The notes under the pieces: model-generated
Databases searched by the model: none
Told to the model about the DNA's origin: nothing
The model's input: the letters and a program-made list of their open reading frames with translations, nothing else
Assembly (NCBI GenBank): GCA_037893225.1
Contig: JAZGUH010000406.1
Coordinates: 62,001-126,000 of the forward strand
Source: Hippasteria phrygiana
Lineage: Eukaryota > Echinodermata > Asteroidea > Valvatida > Goniasteridae
Direction: 5' to 3'
DNA: 64,000 bases
Part shown: piece after piece, positions 35,163 to 47,900 of the stretch
How positions within the stretch are numbered: position 1 is the first letter of the stretch
Layout: each line of letters opens with the position of its first letter
Program-made: the position numbers and the translations under genes

Positions 35163-35886
35163 GGATGCGTTCGAGTAGCTCACCCGGGTGGACTCGGGTT
35201 AGCCCCGTGCCGTTCGATTAAATCTGACGTCGTACCTGGGGCTCACTCGGGTCAGCCACCACAGACCCTGCTCGCGGGGAAGATTCACTGGTGGAATTAC
35301 GTCACACGCATGCATAGTCTGATTACCCACAGATTCTACTGGAGCGGGGAAATAAAAAAGGATGATCTCAAGGGCGATTGTGTGGTTAAGGACACTGTTC
35401 CTATAAGAGAACAAATCCACTTTTAAAGTAATGGACATTAAAAACCAACAGGTATGTCGATGATAGAGGGCAGGGTTTTTATTGTTTTTTGTGGAAAATT
35501 TTGGGGTAAAACGACAACGAAGATGACAAAACGCAACACGAAAATAAAGATGGCGAAAACCGCACTGATTCGCAAGGCACCAACCGCAAAAAACGTAAGA
35601 AAATTGCATTTTCTACCGCAAAATTTTTCAAAATTACACAAAATGATGTCATTAGAATTGAGAGAAGTATACTTTAGGTTGATAAATTCATTTTGGAATG
35701 ATAAAAACAACCTTGACTCGAAATGAATCAAATATAAAAAAGGGGTCCGTAACTACACAATCGCCGACTCAAGTGCTAGGTGACATAAACAGGAGAGGGC
35801 ATTTGAGCGTTCTATTAGCCCAGCTCTCGTGACTGACCCGTCTGCCTTCACCCGAGTCGATCCGGGTAAACTACTCGAACGCATCC
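35163..35886. mobile_element. 0.72-kb TIR element, GGATGCGTTCGAGTAG ends
   Basis: The left end GGATGCGTTCGAGTAGCTCA, then CCCGGGTGGACTCGGGT, is mirrored by the right end ACCCGAGTCGATCCGGGT..CTACTCGAACGCATCC. TAT flanks both sides, a possible 3-bp duplication as made by Harbinger- or CACTA-type elements. The interior frame at 35454-35726 is Lys-rich and has no known motif. Confidence 0.75.
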
Positions 35887-36449
35887 TATATATATGTTAA
35901 AAATGGCTGCCATTTTGAAATTTAAAATAGCCAAGCTAGGGGCGTGGGAAAATGGGATCAAGCGGTTTTGGACTTGTTGGGGTGTCCACAGGTGATCCTG
36001 AGAGTTTCAAAGAATGTACCCGAGATGGCTCCCACAAGCCCACTTTTGGAATATGCCCCCCCCCCTTTTATGAAAAAGTGTGACACACCCCCAAAAGGAA
36101 ACAAAAAAGTTTATGATTTGACATATTTTGTCCACCCTGTTCACTATACTGGATGGAAACAAAAACAAAACATCAAGATTGCCCGTTACTGCTCGATTTC
36201 CACCCCCCACTTTTATAAAATGTGGCCACACCCACAAAAGAGACAAAATTCTGGATTTGTTTGTTTGTGATGTAGCACTTAGGTGAGCTGTCCAAATGTG
36301 AAAAAGAAAAGTGAAATCAGAAGTGTCATCACCTGGTGAATGTGCACCAGAGGAGTTGAGGTAGCTTCTACAGAAGCACTAAAAAGGCCAAAATGGGCTG
36401 AACTTCTCTTATATGTACCTAGGTAAATTTGAAAATGCATTAAAATTTA
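35887..36449. other. Intergenic, inverted CCACCCCCACTTTTAT-type repeats
   Basis: Two similar stretches (36040-36130 and 36195-36250) share CCCCCACTTTTATRAAA and CACACCCMCAAAAG. No gene seen. Confidence 0.4.
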
Positions 36450-36800
36450 CCTTGTCAGTTTCCCTTGTGGATTGTTTGACGAATTATAAGTTAAAAAAAT
36501 GGCGTATCCTTATTGAGTGATCCCCACAATGTCGCTTCCCAGGTTGTATCGTAAAATTGGGTGTGATCTCTGACTATACGGCATTCTGGGTTTATGACTT
36601 CTGACCAGCGCCCACCTGAACAAAGATACTGACAATTTGGGAGACCGCCAACATAGGGCAAGATAGCTCAGTTGGTAGAGCGCCGGTACAGTATTCCGGA
36701 GGTCGCAGGTTCGAATCCCGCTCCTGCCAGTTTCTTTGTTCACTTTGAAAATGTATTCAAATTTACCTAGTCAGTTTCCCTTGTGGATTGTTTGACGAAT
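36450..36800 (+). repeat. tRNA-like SINE/satellite unit, intact copy
   Basis: The tRNA-like part is 36662-36729: TAGCTCAGTTGGTAGAGC (A box), GGTTCGAATCCCGC (B box), with acceptor arms GGCAAGA and TCCTGCC pairing with one mismatch. About 150 bp before it (TGATCCCCACAATGTCGCTT) is conserved in the copies at 48060 and 33284. GTCAGTTTCCCTTGTGGATT occurs both before (36457) and after (36769), so the unit of about 312 bp is partly tandem. Confidence 0.8.
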
Positions 36801-37591
36801 TGTTTTAAATTGGCTTAGTTTTGCTTTGACATTTCTTTTCTCCTTTAAAATTTAGCTTGCTTTGACCTTCCCCTACATTGTAACTCGGGGCAGATGAATG
36901 GCCTCTAAGGCCAGAAATCATGATCATCATAGCTTTATTAGTTCATGAGATACAAATGTACATTTGAAAGAATTTGATCATTTTAACCTAAAATGGCTGA
37001 CACGACGTCACACTTTCATACAAAACTTGGGATCAGGACTGATGCATAAATGCCAAGTCTGAAGTTGTTACATTGTACCGTTATGAAGAGAAGGTAGAGA
37101 GAATTCTTGTGTGGGAAAAAAGAAGCCGCTATACATGTAGGTGGGCCTGCATATTGTATATCAAGCATGCATCAGTAACAGAACAGATCAAGCATCTAAT
37201 CCTGCTCCCACACCGTGGTCATGACCTGGGGATTGAGCATTACATGTATTGTACCTTGCTCAAAGTTGTCATTCCGGACATGGTACATGTACATGTATGA
37301 CTTTGAATAGCATTCGTCAGTACATTTTTTATTTTGATTACTCAGGAGTCTCCTGTTCTTGCTCACATGTTTTTACCAGGGTTTGATGATAGCCACATAC
37401 ATGTACAGCATGACAAAAAGTATTTGATCAACCTCCAGGGACAATAGAAACTGTATTATGTATACATTGTGTAAAACGCTATTACCCAGGAATACAATTT
37501 CAAGCTGGCACAGAAGAAATTTGATTTGTGGATCAATCCAAAATTACAGCAGTGACAACACCGACTAAAAAGCCTGGACTAATACTCCTGT
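36801..37591. other. Intergenic, no gene seen
   Basis: Unique-looking sequence with several TACATGTACATGTA words. Confidence 0.4.
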
Positions 37592-38034
37592 TTAACCCCT
37601 TGCGTAAGGATGACGCCATATTGGTGCAAAAAAACAGTGCCACCAGGCCGGATGACGCCACTTGCCGCTGTTTGTGCAGTTTCAAAACATTGTTGGATTC
37701 AACAGTGCCACCAGGCCGGATGACGCCATTGGCTGCTGTTTTGTGCAGTTTCAATCCATTGTTGGATTATTGTGTATGTTATGCTTGACTGCACAAACAC
37801 ATTGTGGCCGTTTCGCTTGGCTGCTAGACCCACCGCGGCACCCCGACGTCTCTTGTAAAATACCGTACTCAATAATAATGTACTCTTGTACATTGTGTAC
37901 TAATGTAATCAAATGAAAAAACCCATTGAATTTACATCACCTAGCTCGATGCAAATTCCATCTTATGAATAGTTTGGTTACGGTACCCATTGCTTTATTA
38001 GATTTCAACCAACCAACCAACCAGCCAGCAGACT

Positions 38035-38108
38035 CCAGCACGCTTGGTGGTTGAGTGGTAAGACGTCTGCACACGCAGGAGGACGTGGGTTCGAGTCCCA
38101 CCCAATTG
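38035..38108 (+). repeat. tRNA-like core inside the piggyBac-like MITE
   Basis: GGTTGAGTGGTAAGACGTC (A box) and GTGGGTTCGAGTCCCAC (perfect T arm) have tRNA spacing. It is closely similar to the core at 8868-8940. The acceptor stem pairs only partly, so I do not call a working tRNA. Confidence 0.6.
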
Positions 38109-38186
38109 ATCTTTTCATCTCTTGGGACAACACTGACAGTGTTTATAAAAATACGTCGGTGAAGGGCAAACAAATATATTGAATTT

Positions 38187-38441
38187 GGGTCATTCCATAA
38201 ATTTGGGGTCCAAAAGTGTGAAATTTTTGGTGTCCCAATTGCATAGTGCCATGTATAAGATTTTGCAATTCCAGACAAATTCTTTGATGCCTTCTATCTC
38301 CAAGAGCAATTGTGCAAAGCAAAGGACCTGCCAAACAAGTAAAAATAGTGAGGTCAATTTGAATGATACTTGATGGAAATTACACAACAGGGACACCAAA
38401 AAAAGTCGCACTTTTGGACCCTAAATTTATGGAATGACAGA
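38187..38441. mobile_element. Fold-back MITE, GGGTCATTCCATAAATTT family
   Basis: The left end GGGTCATTCCATAAATTTGG, GTCCAAAAGTG and the inverted right CACTTTTGGACC..AAATTTATGGAATGAC enclose a second inverted pair (TTTTTGGTGTCCC and GGGACACCAAAAA). ATTT lies on both sides, a likely 4-bp duplication. The ends resemble those of 2542-3720. Confidence 0.8.
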
Positions 38442-38823
38442 TTTACATGACACCGACGTAAATTCAATCTTATGAATAATAATGTACTCTTGGATGAATT
38501 AACCCCTTGAGTAGGGTTATCGTGGTGAGGTGGTGAGGTGCCGGGGCGGCCTGTGCAGCCATGCGAAACGGCCACAATGTGCTTGTGCAGTCAAGCGTAA
38601 CATACAAAATAATCCAACAATGGATTGAAACTGCACAAACAGCGGCAAATGGCGTCATCTGGCCTGGTGCCACTGTTTTGTTTTGTGCCATTTGGCATCA
38701 TCCGTACGCAAGGGGTTAATGTACCGGTACATGTACGTGTAATATTTTCCACAGTATGTTCATTGTTGCGCCAGTTTATTCATTTCTAAACCTGTTTTTC
38801 TTTACTCTTGATTTCCTTAATAG

Positions 38824-38962
38824 CATCATGTCTACTGTTGAGGTGTTTGATGTATGTGTTGTTGGGGCAGGCTTGTGGGGTAGTGCGGCTGCTAAGTATT
38901 GCTCTGAGCGGGAAGACATCACCGTCTGTCTTGTTGGTCCGAGTGAACCAGCCACCAAGCAG
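38824..38962 (+). CDS. Oxidoreductase exon with start codon (FAD-binding Rossmann motif)
   Basis: A pyrimidine-rich tract ending TTCCTTAATAG precedes CATC and the ATG at 38828, so an untranslated 5' exon probably lies upstream. The 45 codons contain FDVCVVGAGLWGSAAAKYC, the beta-alpha-beta dinucleotide-binding fold. The donor is CAG|GTACAT in phase 0. Reading from an upstream ATG at 38756 would pass through the acceptor tract and is not preferred. Confidence 0.88.
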
Positions 38963-41900
38963 GTACATATGTGACCGGCTCTTCAAAAATGGGTATTATG
39001 TCGCGAAATTGGAAAAATGAGTTATATACATGTACATGTAGTTTAATTTGTCACATCCTAAGTTTTAATTTGGTGTAGGTTTGACCCATCTGGAATTTTT
39101 TGTTCTCGAAATACATGGACATTTCCAATTTAACGGAAGTGTGTTTAGAGATCAAACATAGAAAGTGAAAAGAAAATAGATAAGCCTAAACGTAATTCCT
39201 AGAAACATTTGTTTTTTCATCTTTACTCGTCAATATTAACATTTCTGAAAAAATAGATATATTAATATTCAACACCCCCCCCCCCAAAGAAAAAAACCAC
39301 TTCACCCACATGTAGAACAGTTGTGTGTGTATTTTTGCATAGCACGACAAAGTACCCTTTTTGTAGAGAGGGTATATAAATGCATGCTTGCACATTGGTG
39401 TTTGCATCTGAGGAGCTACAATCCCGGCCAAATCTCGTTGGGCCCCTGCCCCCGGTAAATGTTGGCTCGCATTGCACGGTATGCACTCCAGCTTGAGATT
39501 ACAACATTGAGCAGGGGAGCGGGGGCGCGGGAATGGTATGTTTGTCACGTGGCCCAAGCATTTTGGCCGGGATTGTCTGAAAGTTCGCTTAGTATAGATC
39601 TACAAAGTTGAGTGGACAGAGCGAAGTCAATCAAACCACTTTCACTCTCTTACACGAATAAAACAGAGACAAGGCAAATGATAGTGCTCATGGTGATTAT
39701 GAAGATGATACCAGTTGGGAGATATTCTACACTCGTGTACACATTTCTTGGCCCCTTAAAACTCTAGCAGGACTGGGAGGGGGGCACACTTTTTCCCTAC
39801 CATATTTGTCACCGTAACGTTGTAACGCTGCATACAATCCTCGCCAAACTTCATGACTTTTACAAAAAGTTATCTATTGTAATGTGTTAAATTTAACCTA
39901 CAATGTAAGTTCACTTGTATAAAACACGCAAAATCAACTTTTCCACCAAAATAGTATGAATTACCGGATTATAGTGCCCCAAACGGTCATCCCAGTCTAA
40001 ACATCTAATGTTATTTTAGTGATTATGTCAAACTATTTGCACTGCCGCGACGTAGAGGGCAGAAGAGACACTATCACAGTTCAGTCTGGTCGTCATCCAG
40101 TTCACACGTGTTTGATTTCGCTCTGCGCTGGCACTGGTTTGTTGGGCCGTATCCTACGCCACGGCCCGTTAGGAAAGCCGAGGGCCGTTTCAGGATTCAA
40201 CAATTGTATTTTGGAGAGGCTCAGTCTTTGATTGACATCAACCACGGTGGTGTTAATTATTGGCATGCAGTCGGTTTTGAAGTTTGCCCCCCTTTTCATT
40301 CCCATGGAGAAATGAGGTAGGAAAAAACCAGTTTTGTTCCCGAGCTGTTTGTGAGGGTTTCGCGTAAGACGGAGATGCCGTGGAGAAATTTACGGAGCAA
40401 TTTGCACCCGCATTCATTGATATTATGGAGTTTATTCCTATTGCCTAAGATTGAATGGTTTTCTGACAATTTGGGAAATCCTTTTCGGTCACTTCGTCCA
40501 TTTCGGTCCCTTGTCGTTGCGGGGTTTCGTATTAAGTGCCGCGCCTCATGCTATTGTGTTGAATACAATGGGCGCATCGGCGTCCCTCGCCGATGCATGA
40601 CGATGGAATGTAGTCCAGCTTTCCTTTATCGGAAGTTATTTGCGAAAAATGTGGCTTTTGTTATGCGTAAGATCGTTACCGGTGTCAAAGATGGAATCTT
40701 GACAGTATCTGTTCTATTTGACATGGCTCTTCTCATTTAAATGTAACCCTAAGAAAAGTTGGGAATAGTTGGAGTTGCATCGGCGTAACATGCATTTGCA
40801 TAACCGACAATTACGAGTCGCAGACCAGGCCTCCCAAGTTGACATTATTCTGAGTGCGGTATTTTTAGACAGAGGAATGGCCTCTGGAAACGAAACATTA
40901 CTTTGCGCTCCATGGTGGAGGTTAATCCCCATGAGTTGAACGTGCTATTGTGGGTATCACACTTTTGGACAGGAAAAGACCCTTGCAAATGAATTACGAA
41001 TGCATTTATGTACCTTGCTGGAGGACGGTCCCAAGTACTACGCATCCTTGCGAGTTCGATATAAATAAATATTTTAAAAATGACGTCATAAAAATCGTCC
41101 AACGGCCCCGCACACTCGCATGTGGTGAGGAATGTTACTATATCTTCACTCCGAAACAAAATATGCTAATAAAAACTGAAATCTCTCGACAGATCTGATG
41201 AATTTCTCATGTCATTATCAACGGAAAATGCATCCAAACAGATGATTAGTTTTGAGTTGCGACTTAAAACGCCGTACTGTGTAGGCAAAATCTCCCCGAT
41301 CGGCCGTGGACGCCCTTTGTCGCACTTCCTTCAGTAACAGTCGGAAGGCGCTTCGGTTTTTCGTGTCCAATCCTGGCGCTGTGGAATAGCATATCGGCCC
41401 CTTTTCGGGTTTTTTCCCGGATGGCCCAGATTCATTCTTTGTCTGATGCGTCCTGCTCAAAATCGGCCTAGCGGTTTAAAGAAGTGACGCTCCAAAAGAA
41501 ATTTCGCGCTCAAATTTCACTTTGAAAATGGGTATCGTTTGAGATCCATCTTGATAAGCAGTAGATAGATATATAACATATATATATATATATTGTTATC
41601 GCAAATAGCTAAATTGATGATATTGGTTATGAAGTGGCTTCAGGAAATATACTTTTGTTAGGCAGCTTTTTGGCCGATAATCTGATAGAATGCATAATTC
41701 AGACAGGTGCTGTGTAACTTGCTGCGCGCTGGTACTGTTGGGTGCGCTTGGGTACCAGTCTAATATCCATATTCTCACACAAACTGGAACCTGCTGTATT
41801 TTTTATATACGCAATACTGCCGCATACATCATAATAATAAATTCAGAATTGCCTTTCACGGCTGATCGTCATGGCTTAAAGATGTCATGAATTATTTACA

Positions 41901-44900
41901 GTTCATAAAAAGTTGAGGGTTTACCTCTGAATATGACAACGTAGAGTCATCTGCTAATTGCTGTGAATCAATTTTTTATTAAAATGGCACTTATAAATTT
42001 TCATGCGCTCTTGCTGGGCATAACGAGGATATTTATAATAGAACGTTTCAATCATTACAGGGATTATGGCCCAAAATCTGGAGTAGACTTAAATCTACAT
42101 GGTAATGTTTTGTTTATTGAAATTTAAACTTATCTCCCCTCGCAAGATGGATCTTCTGAAGGATTAGGCCTAGCCGTTGTTTAATACAGATGACTTTTGT
42201 TCTCGAAATGGGGTTCGCGCCCGCAGCGGAAGCTATGTGCATTTTGTAATATATTATATATATATATTTCATTTTAATAATTTTCAAAGCATTGACCACA
42301 CAATTACTGATAGGTTTCACGTAGGTGTTGAAAATGGGTTTTGCACAAACGTACTTTCCCCTGAATGAATGTCTTCTACACAGTTTCTCCGGTGAAACTG
42401 CAGTTATTTCGAAATGGTAATTGATTATTCCAAACCTAATCAATTATGCAAATTTTGTATGTAGATCTTAAAGAGTTATTTTCAGAGACTGCCTAAAATG
42501 TCATCTGCCGATTCTATGATGCCAGTGGGTCTATGTGTCAAAGAAAGATATTCACATCCCTTCAATTATGTAAATTGACATTGAAATTAATTATGAACAT
42601 CTGAAGTCATAGATGTTATTGGAAGAATGCATACATAACATGCTTGCCAAAAATGGATGAAAGCAAATAAACCATTATGGAGACTGGGAGAAAATATCTT
42701 GTGTTTATGTGATTTTCTTGGAGCCGTGGCCGCTATAAGGAAATACATAAAATGGCATTTGACCTCTAAAGTAAAAGAAAACATGACACAAGTTGTCCGT
42801 CCTTAGATTTGATGTATTTCGAGAACCCCTTGGGCTATTTTAAATATTTTTGCAGATTCTAGATTCTGGAGCCCTGCTCTTTCAAAGTAGCTATAATTTA
42901 CGGCCCAGGACTATGAGCAAAAAAAAAATAATATATAATATGTAAAAAACAAAAAAAATATATGCAAACAAAAGAAAATTCCTACTGCAAATGTGCCTGG
43001 GTGGAGGAAGGGCCTCCAAATTTGAACACCCTTCCTTTTGTAGGCGTGATGCTTTAGGACAAAGTAAAGCCCTCTGAAAATAAAACAATTGTATCTACCG
43101 TGGTAGGGACGGGTCTCTCAATTCGAACGCACCATTCTGAGTGTGATATCTTGAGACCCTCTCAAAATGACATTTTTATGTGCCTCGCCGGAGGGCTGTA
43201 AAGTCAAACCCCTCCATATTCCAACACACAATTCTGAGTGTGATATTAGAGACAGAGAAAAACCCTCTGAAAATGACATTTTGATGTGCCTTGCTGGAGG
43301 ATGGTAGAAGTCAAGCGCCTCTATATTCCAACACAGCAATCTGAGTGTGATATTAGAGGAAGAGAGAAACCCTCTGAAAATGACATTTTGATGTACCTTG
43401 TTGGAGGATGGTAAAGTCAGACACCTTTATATTCCAACACACCATTCTGAGTGTGATATTTGAGGCAGAGAAAAACCCGCTGAAAATGACAATTTTATGT
43501 ACCTTGTTGGAGGATGGTAAAGTCAGACGCCTTTATATTCCAACACGCCATTCTGAGTGTGATATTTGAGGCAGAGAAAAACCCGCTGAAAATGACAATT
43601 TTATGTACCTTGTTGGAGGATGGTAAAGTCAGACGCCTTTATATTCCAACACGCCATTCTGAGTGTGATATTTGAGGCAGAGAAAAACCCGCTGAAAATG
43701 ACAATTTTATGTACCTTGCTAGAGGACGGTAAAGTCACACACCTAGCACACCATTCTGAGCGTAATATTTCAGACGGGGAAAACCCTCTGAAAATGACAT
43801 TTTTATGTACCTTGCTGGAGGACGGTACAGTCAAATGCCTCTGTATTCCAACACACCATTCTTAGTGTGATATTAGAAGCAGACACCAATCCTCTGGAAA
43901 TGACATTTTTATGTACCTGGCTGGAGGCCTGTAAAGTCAAACACCTCCATATTCGGACACCACATTCTGAGTGTGATATTTGGGACAGAGAAAAACCCTC
44001 TGAAAATCATACTTTACTGTACCTTGGTTGGGTACAATCTTGCGATGTTGATTCTTTGAGACAAAAAACAAAAGGATGATACGGGAAGAATTGGCCTTTA
44101 TGAATGAAACATTGGTGTGCCATGGCGGAGGACAGGCCTCGCCAGTTGGGCATACCATTATGAGTTTGGTACTTTTATGCAGAGAAGAGGTTGCATCTGT
44201 GAATGAGACATTTGTGTACCATGGTGGAGGGCAGGCCTCGTCATTCGAACATACAAAGGAATTTCCTTTGTAAATGAAATATATGTGTACCATGGTGGAG
44301 GACAGGCCTCGTGAGTTGAGCATACTCTCATGAGTGTGGTGCTTTTAGACAGAGGAAGTGGCCATCTGTAAATGAAACATTTGTGTACCATGGGGGAGGA
44401 CAGGCCTCGTCATTTGAACATACAAAGAAATTGCCTTTGTAAATGGAATATATGCGTACCATGGCGGAGGGTAGGCCTTGTGAGTTGAACATACAGACAG
44501 AGAAGAAATGACCTCTGTATATGAAATATATGTGTACCATGGTGGAGTACAGGCCTTGTGAATCGAACATATAGACAGAAGTAAAATTGCCTCTGTAAAT
44601 GAAATATATGTGTACCATGGTGGAGTACGGGCCTTGTGAGTTGAATATACAGACGGATGAGAAATGGCCTCTGTAAATGAAATATGTGTACCACGGTGGA
44701 GTACAGGCCTTGCGAGTTGAACATACAGACAGAGAAGAAATTGTCTCTGTAAATAGAACATTACAACAATTAAAAATAACAAATGGGTGCCATAGTGGAG
44801 GACAGTCCTTGTGAGTTGAACATGCCATTATGGGTGTGGCACTTTTGGACAGAGAAGGAATTGTCTCTGTAAATACAACATTAATTGTGTACCATAGTGG

Positions 44901-47900
44901 AGGACAGGCCTCGTGGTTTGAACATGCGATTATGAATGCGGTGCCTTTCGACAGAGAAAAAATGGAGCGTTGTGTACCATGGGGAGGACGAGCCTCCCAA
45001 ATCGAGCATACCATTGCGGGGGTGATACTTTTGGACAGAAAGACCTCTGCATATGAATCATTTATTTGCCATGATGGAGGAACTTGCCTCCATTATTTTG
45101 CACACACCATTGTGATTTCGATACTTTCAGACAGAGAAAAAATCTTCTGAAAACGACATTTTGTGTACCTTGGTGGAGGATGGACCACCCAATTTGGACC
45201 GCACTACTGTGAGTGTGGTATTTTCAGAGAGAGCATGGCCCTCTGAAAATTAAGTTTTTTATGCGCCATGGTGGAGGGCGGCCTGGGCCATCCAATTTGG
45301 ACACGCTATCGTGATTTTGATATTTTCAGACAGAGAAAAACCCTCTGAAATGAAATTTGTATGTATCTTTCTGTGTGACCTGCTTTCATATTTAAGTGCA
45401 CCATTCTGATTGTGATATTTAGAAGCAGTTACTCTTACTCTGCAGTTAGCCTTCTGGTAAAAAAAAAAAAAAAAATAAAAAAAAAAAATACGTGTACCAT
45501 GGATAGTGGAGAACGGGCCTCCAGTTCGAACACGTCATTGTGATTTTGAGCCTTTGAGACAGAGAAAAGCCCTATGAAAATGGTATTTTGTGATGGATGG
45601 CGGGCCACCCAATGGTTCGCCTGTTTTGCAGTGTGGAACATGCGTGCTGTCTCAAGCAGCCTGCCTAAATTCCATGGACATTTGGGTCACGGTCTTCGAG
45701 GAGACTACACCTTTATATACTGTAAATTTACTCGTTCATAAAAGGAGAAAAATCGGTTGATGTTGCAGGATTTGGTCAGATCATCCCCAATATTTTGTAT
45801 CATTCGCTTGGCGAACCGTATGGTTGTATATTCTTTTTTCCCAGCTAAATCCCGAGTTCCTTTCCTCTCGCCGTCCGTATTCGGCTTATAGAAATGTGTG
45901 CCATCGTGTGTACTCGGAAATGATTTCTTTCTCGTGATGCCGCAGGAGTTTCCAGACGCCTCGTGTTTTCCCTTTAGCTTGTTTGCAAAACATCCTCTCG
46001 ATCAAACTGCAATTCCGATTAAGACAGCGCTCCGCACCAGTTGGAACCGACCGACCGGGAAACGTCCATTGTTAGCATTCGTCGGTTTTATCGCCGCGTT
46101 TTGTAGTCTTGGTTCCGAGACCCTTTTGTCCCCATTTTTGTTTGCTTCCGCTAAAACGAAGTCACTGTTTCTCAGCGGATCGGCTCGACAATGTATTCGA
46201 TTCTAAAATCTTTTGTATTACACGCTCTGAAAGAATCGATTCTACCGTTCTTTGCTCGGTTCTTTACTTCCACGAAGGTCTCGGATATTCCTCCAAGCGG
46301 GTCTTGGCTTTTTCTTGACTTTTTCGATCATTTTCCCCCGACTTTCCGGGGGAGACCATCAGTGATTGAGTTTAACCTTGATGAATGGATAATGCATAAT
46401 TTGGCTAGCCCGCGGTCACCCTGGGTGCGGTTTTTGAGGTCGTGTTTCTGGAATTTTCAAGTTCATCGCGCCGCTTTGCCCGTTGAAGGATTGCGCGATC
46501 CGCGTGACCCAGTTTGTCATGCCTGGGAGAAATATTGTTCGAGTTTGCGTGCAGGCAGACGTGTCGTTAAAATCCGCGGAGAAACTCCTGTAGTGCAGCT
46601 GGTTTCCGTTTCGCAGCTGAAGCTTATTTAGACATCAAATAAGTGTATACGAAATATTTGTGTGGCGCTTTCCAGAGACCAGTAGGGTAAGTATTTTAAA
46701 GACTCCATTCAGCATGGCAAAGAATAGCGACAAATAACTCGACGAACGGTACAGTGTTTGTGGACAAACACAGGGCTGTTTCGTTTTTGTGTAAAGTTTG
46801 GAATGAAATTTCAAAAATAAAAAAAAATCATAGAAAATTAGCCGATGAAGTCATCATGACGTCACTTCGGCTTGTGCATGCTGGTGGCAGTATCCACCTA
46901 CCCACCAATTTTCATGACGATCGGACCTATCCTAATATGTGTTTAAAATAACAAAAAAAAAAACATTGTTGGTGATGTCATCATGACGTCACACATTTTC
47001 TCCCTTTTAGGGCATATCTTTGAGACATACCAAAGCTATAACACAAAGAATTTTCAAAATATCTTGTTTTGTTCGCTAGATATATTGAAAAGGATGTTAC
47101 GATTTTGAGATTTCAAAATTCATAAAAAATCACGTGATGACGTTTATCATGACGTAAATGTTCGGCATACATTCTGAGCAGTTAGTCTAAGTGTCTGCCA
47201 CATTTAAAGCCAATCGGCAGCATAAAAGTAGCCAAAAGTGCTATAGGGGGCCTAGGCATTGGCTGAAAAAAAAAAAATAAAAAATAAAAATTAGCGAAAA
47301 CAAAGGCTGTTTTGGAAAAGTTTCCGAAACGGCCAATAATAATAATAATAATAATAACGAGAAGGATGATGAGTGAGCATGCGAGATATTTCTATTCTTC
47401 CGAATGTAAATTGAAAGGTATAACCTTGGTTGACAGCTAGTGTCTTTACGTACTTACTATTCCGCCTTTCCAAATGTCCGCATCATAATTGATTTTATAT
47501 TCAATTTATGTTTTCAAAGCAATAATATTCACGCACAGGAAAACATCAGAAGAGTTTCACAAATGGTGGTACGCGTATTCGTGACATCCCAACTTTTTAT
47601 GGTTCAGTATAATCCAATGAAACATTGTCGACATAAAGAAGTATTGATTAGTGACAGCAGCCACATCATTTCGGGGTTGTGGGGATGCAGAATATATCTC
47701 CACTTACACACACTTTCTAGCAAGATCACCCACAGATAGACAATAACTCCAGATAAAAGAGAAAATGAAGATAGGCCAGAAGGCAATTAATATGGAGTAT
47801 TATGTTTCAGGTGGAATTTACAAATCCGCGCGCTTGAGTGAAGGCAGCCATGAGATTACCCGACGATATGTACATGCATGATTGTACACTGCATGAGTTA

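Larger units (their letters stand above)
37592..38719. mobile_element. piggyBac-like MITE with about 230-bp TIRs and tRNA-like core
   Basis: TTAACCCCTTGCGTAAGGAT at the left and the inverted ACGCAAGGGGTTAA at the right give TTAA flanks with CCC-starting ends, the hallmark of piggyBac-type elements. The arms (37592-37840 and 38500-38719) share GTGCAGTTTCAATCCATTGT and GCACAAACACATTGTGGCCG. The left arm has a duplicated CAGTGCCACCAGGCCGGATG. The middle holds a tRNA-like core and the MITE at 38187. It ends about 105 bp before the coding exon of the oxidoreductase gene. Confidence 0.8.

Noticed and set aside
35454..35726. Lys-rich open frame inside the 0.72-kb TIR element
   Set aside because: Composition is driven by A-rich sequence and there is no transposase motif.
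36662..36730. A functional tRNA gene
   Set aside because: Arms are nearly tRNA-like, but the segment is part of a dispersed repeat with several diverged copies and an imperfect acceptor and anticodon stem.
44328..45014. 228-codon minus-strand open frame with repeating CPPPWYT-like words
   Set aside because: It is a read-through of the satellite monomers. The periodicity is at DNA level and no domain is visible.
42985..45640. CRISPR array
   Set aside because: The genome is eukaryotic. Units are contiguous 106-bp satellite monomers, not short repeats with unique spacers.
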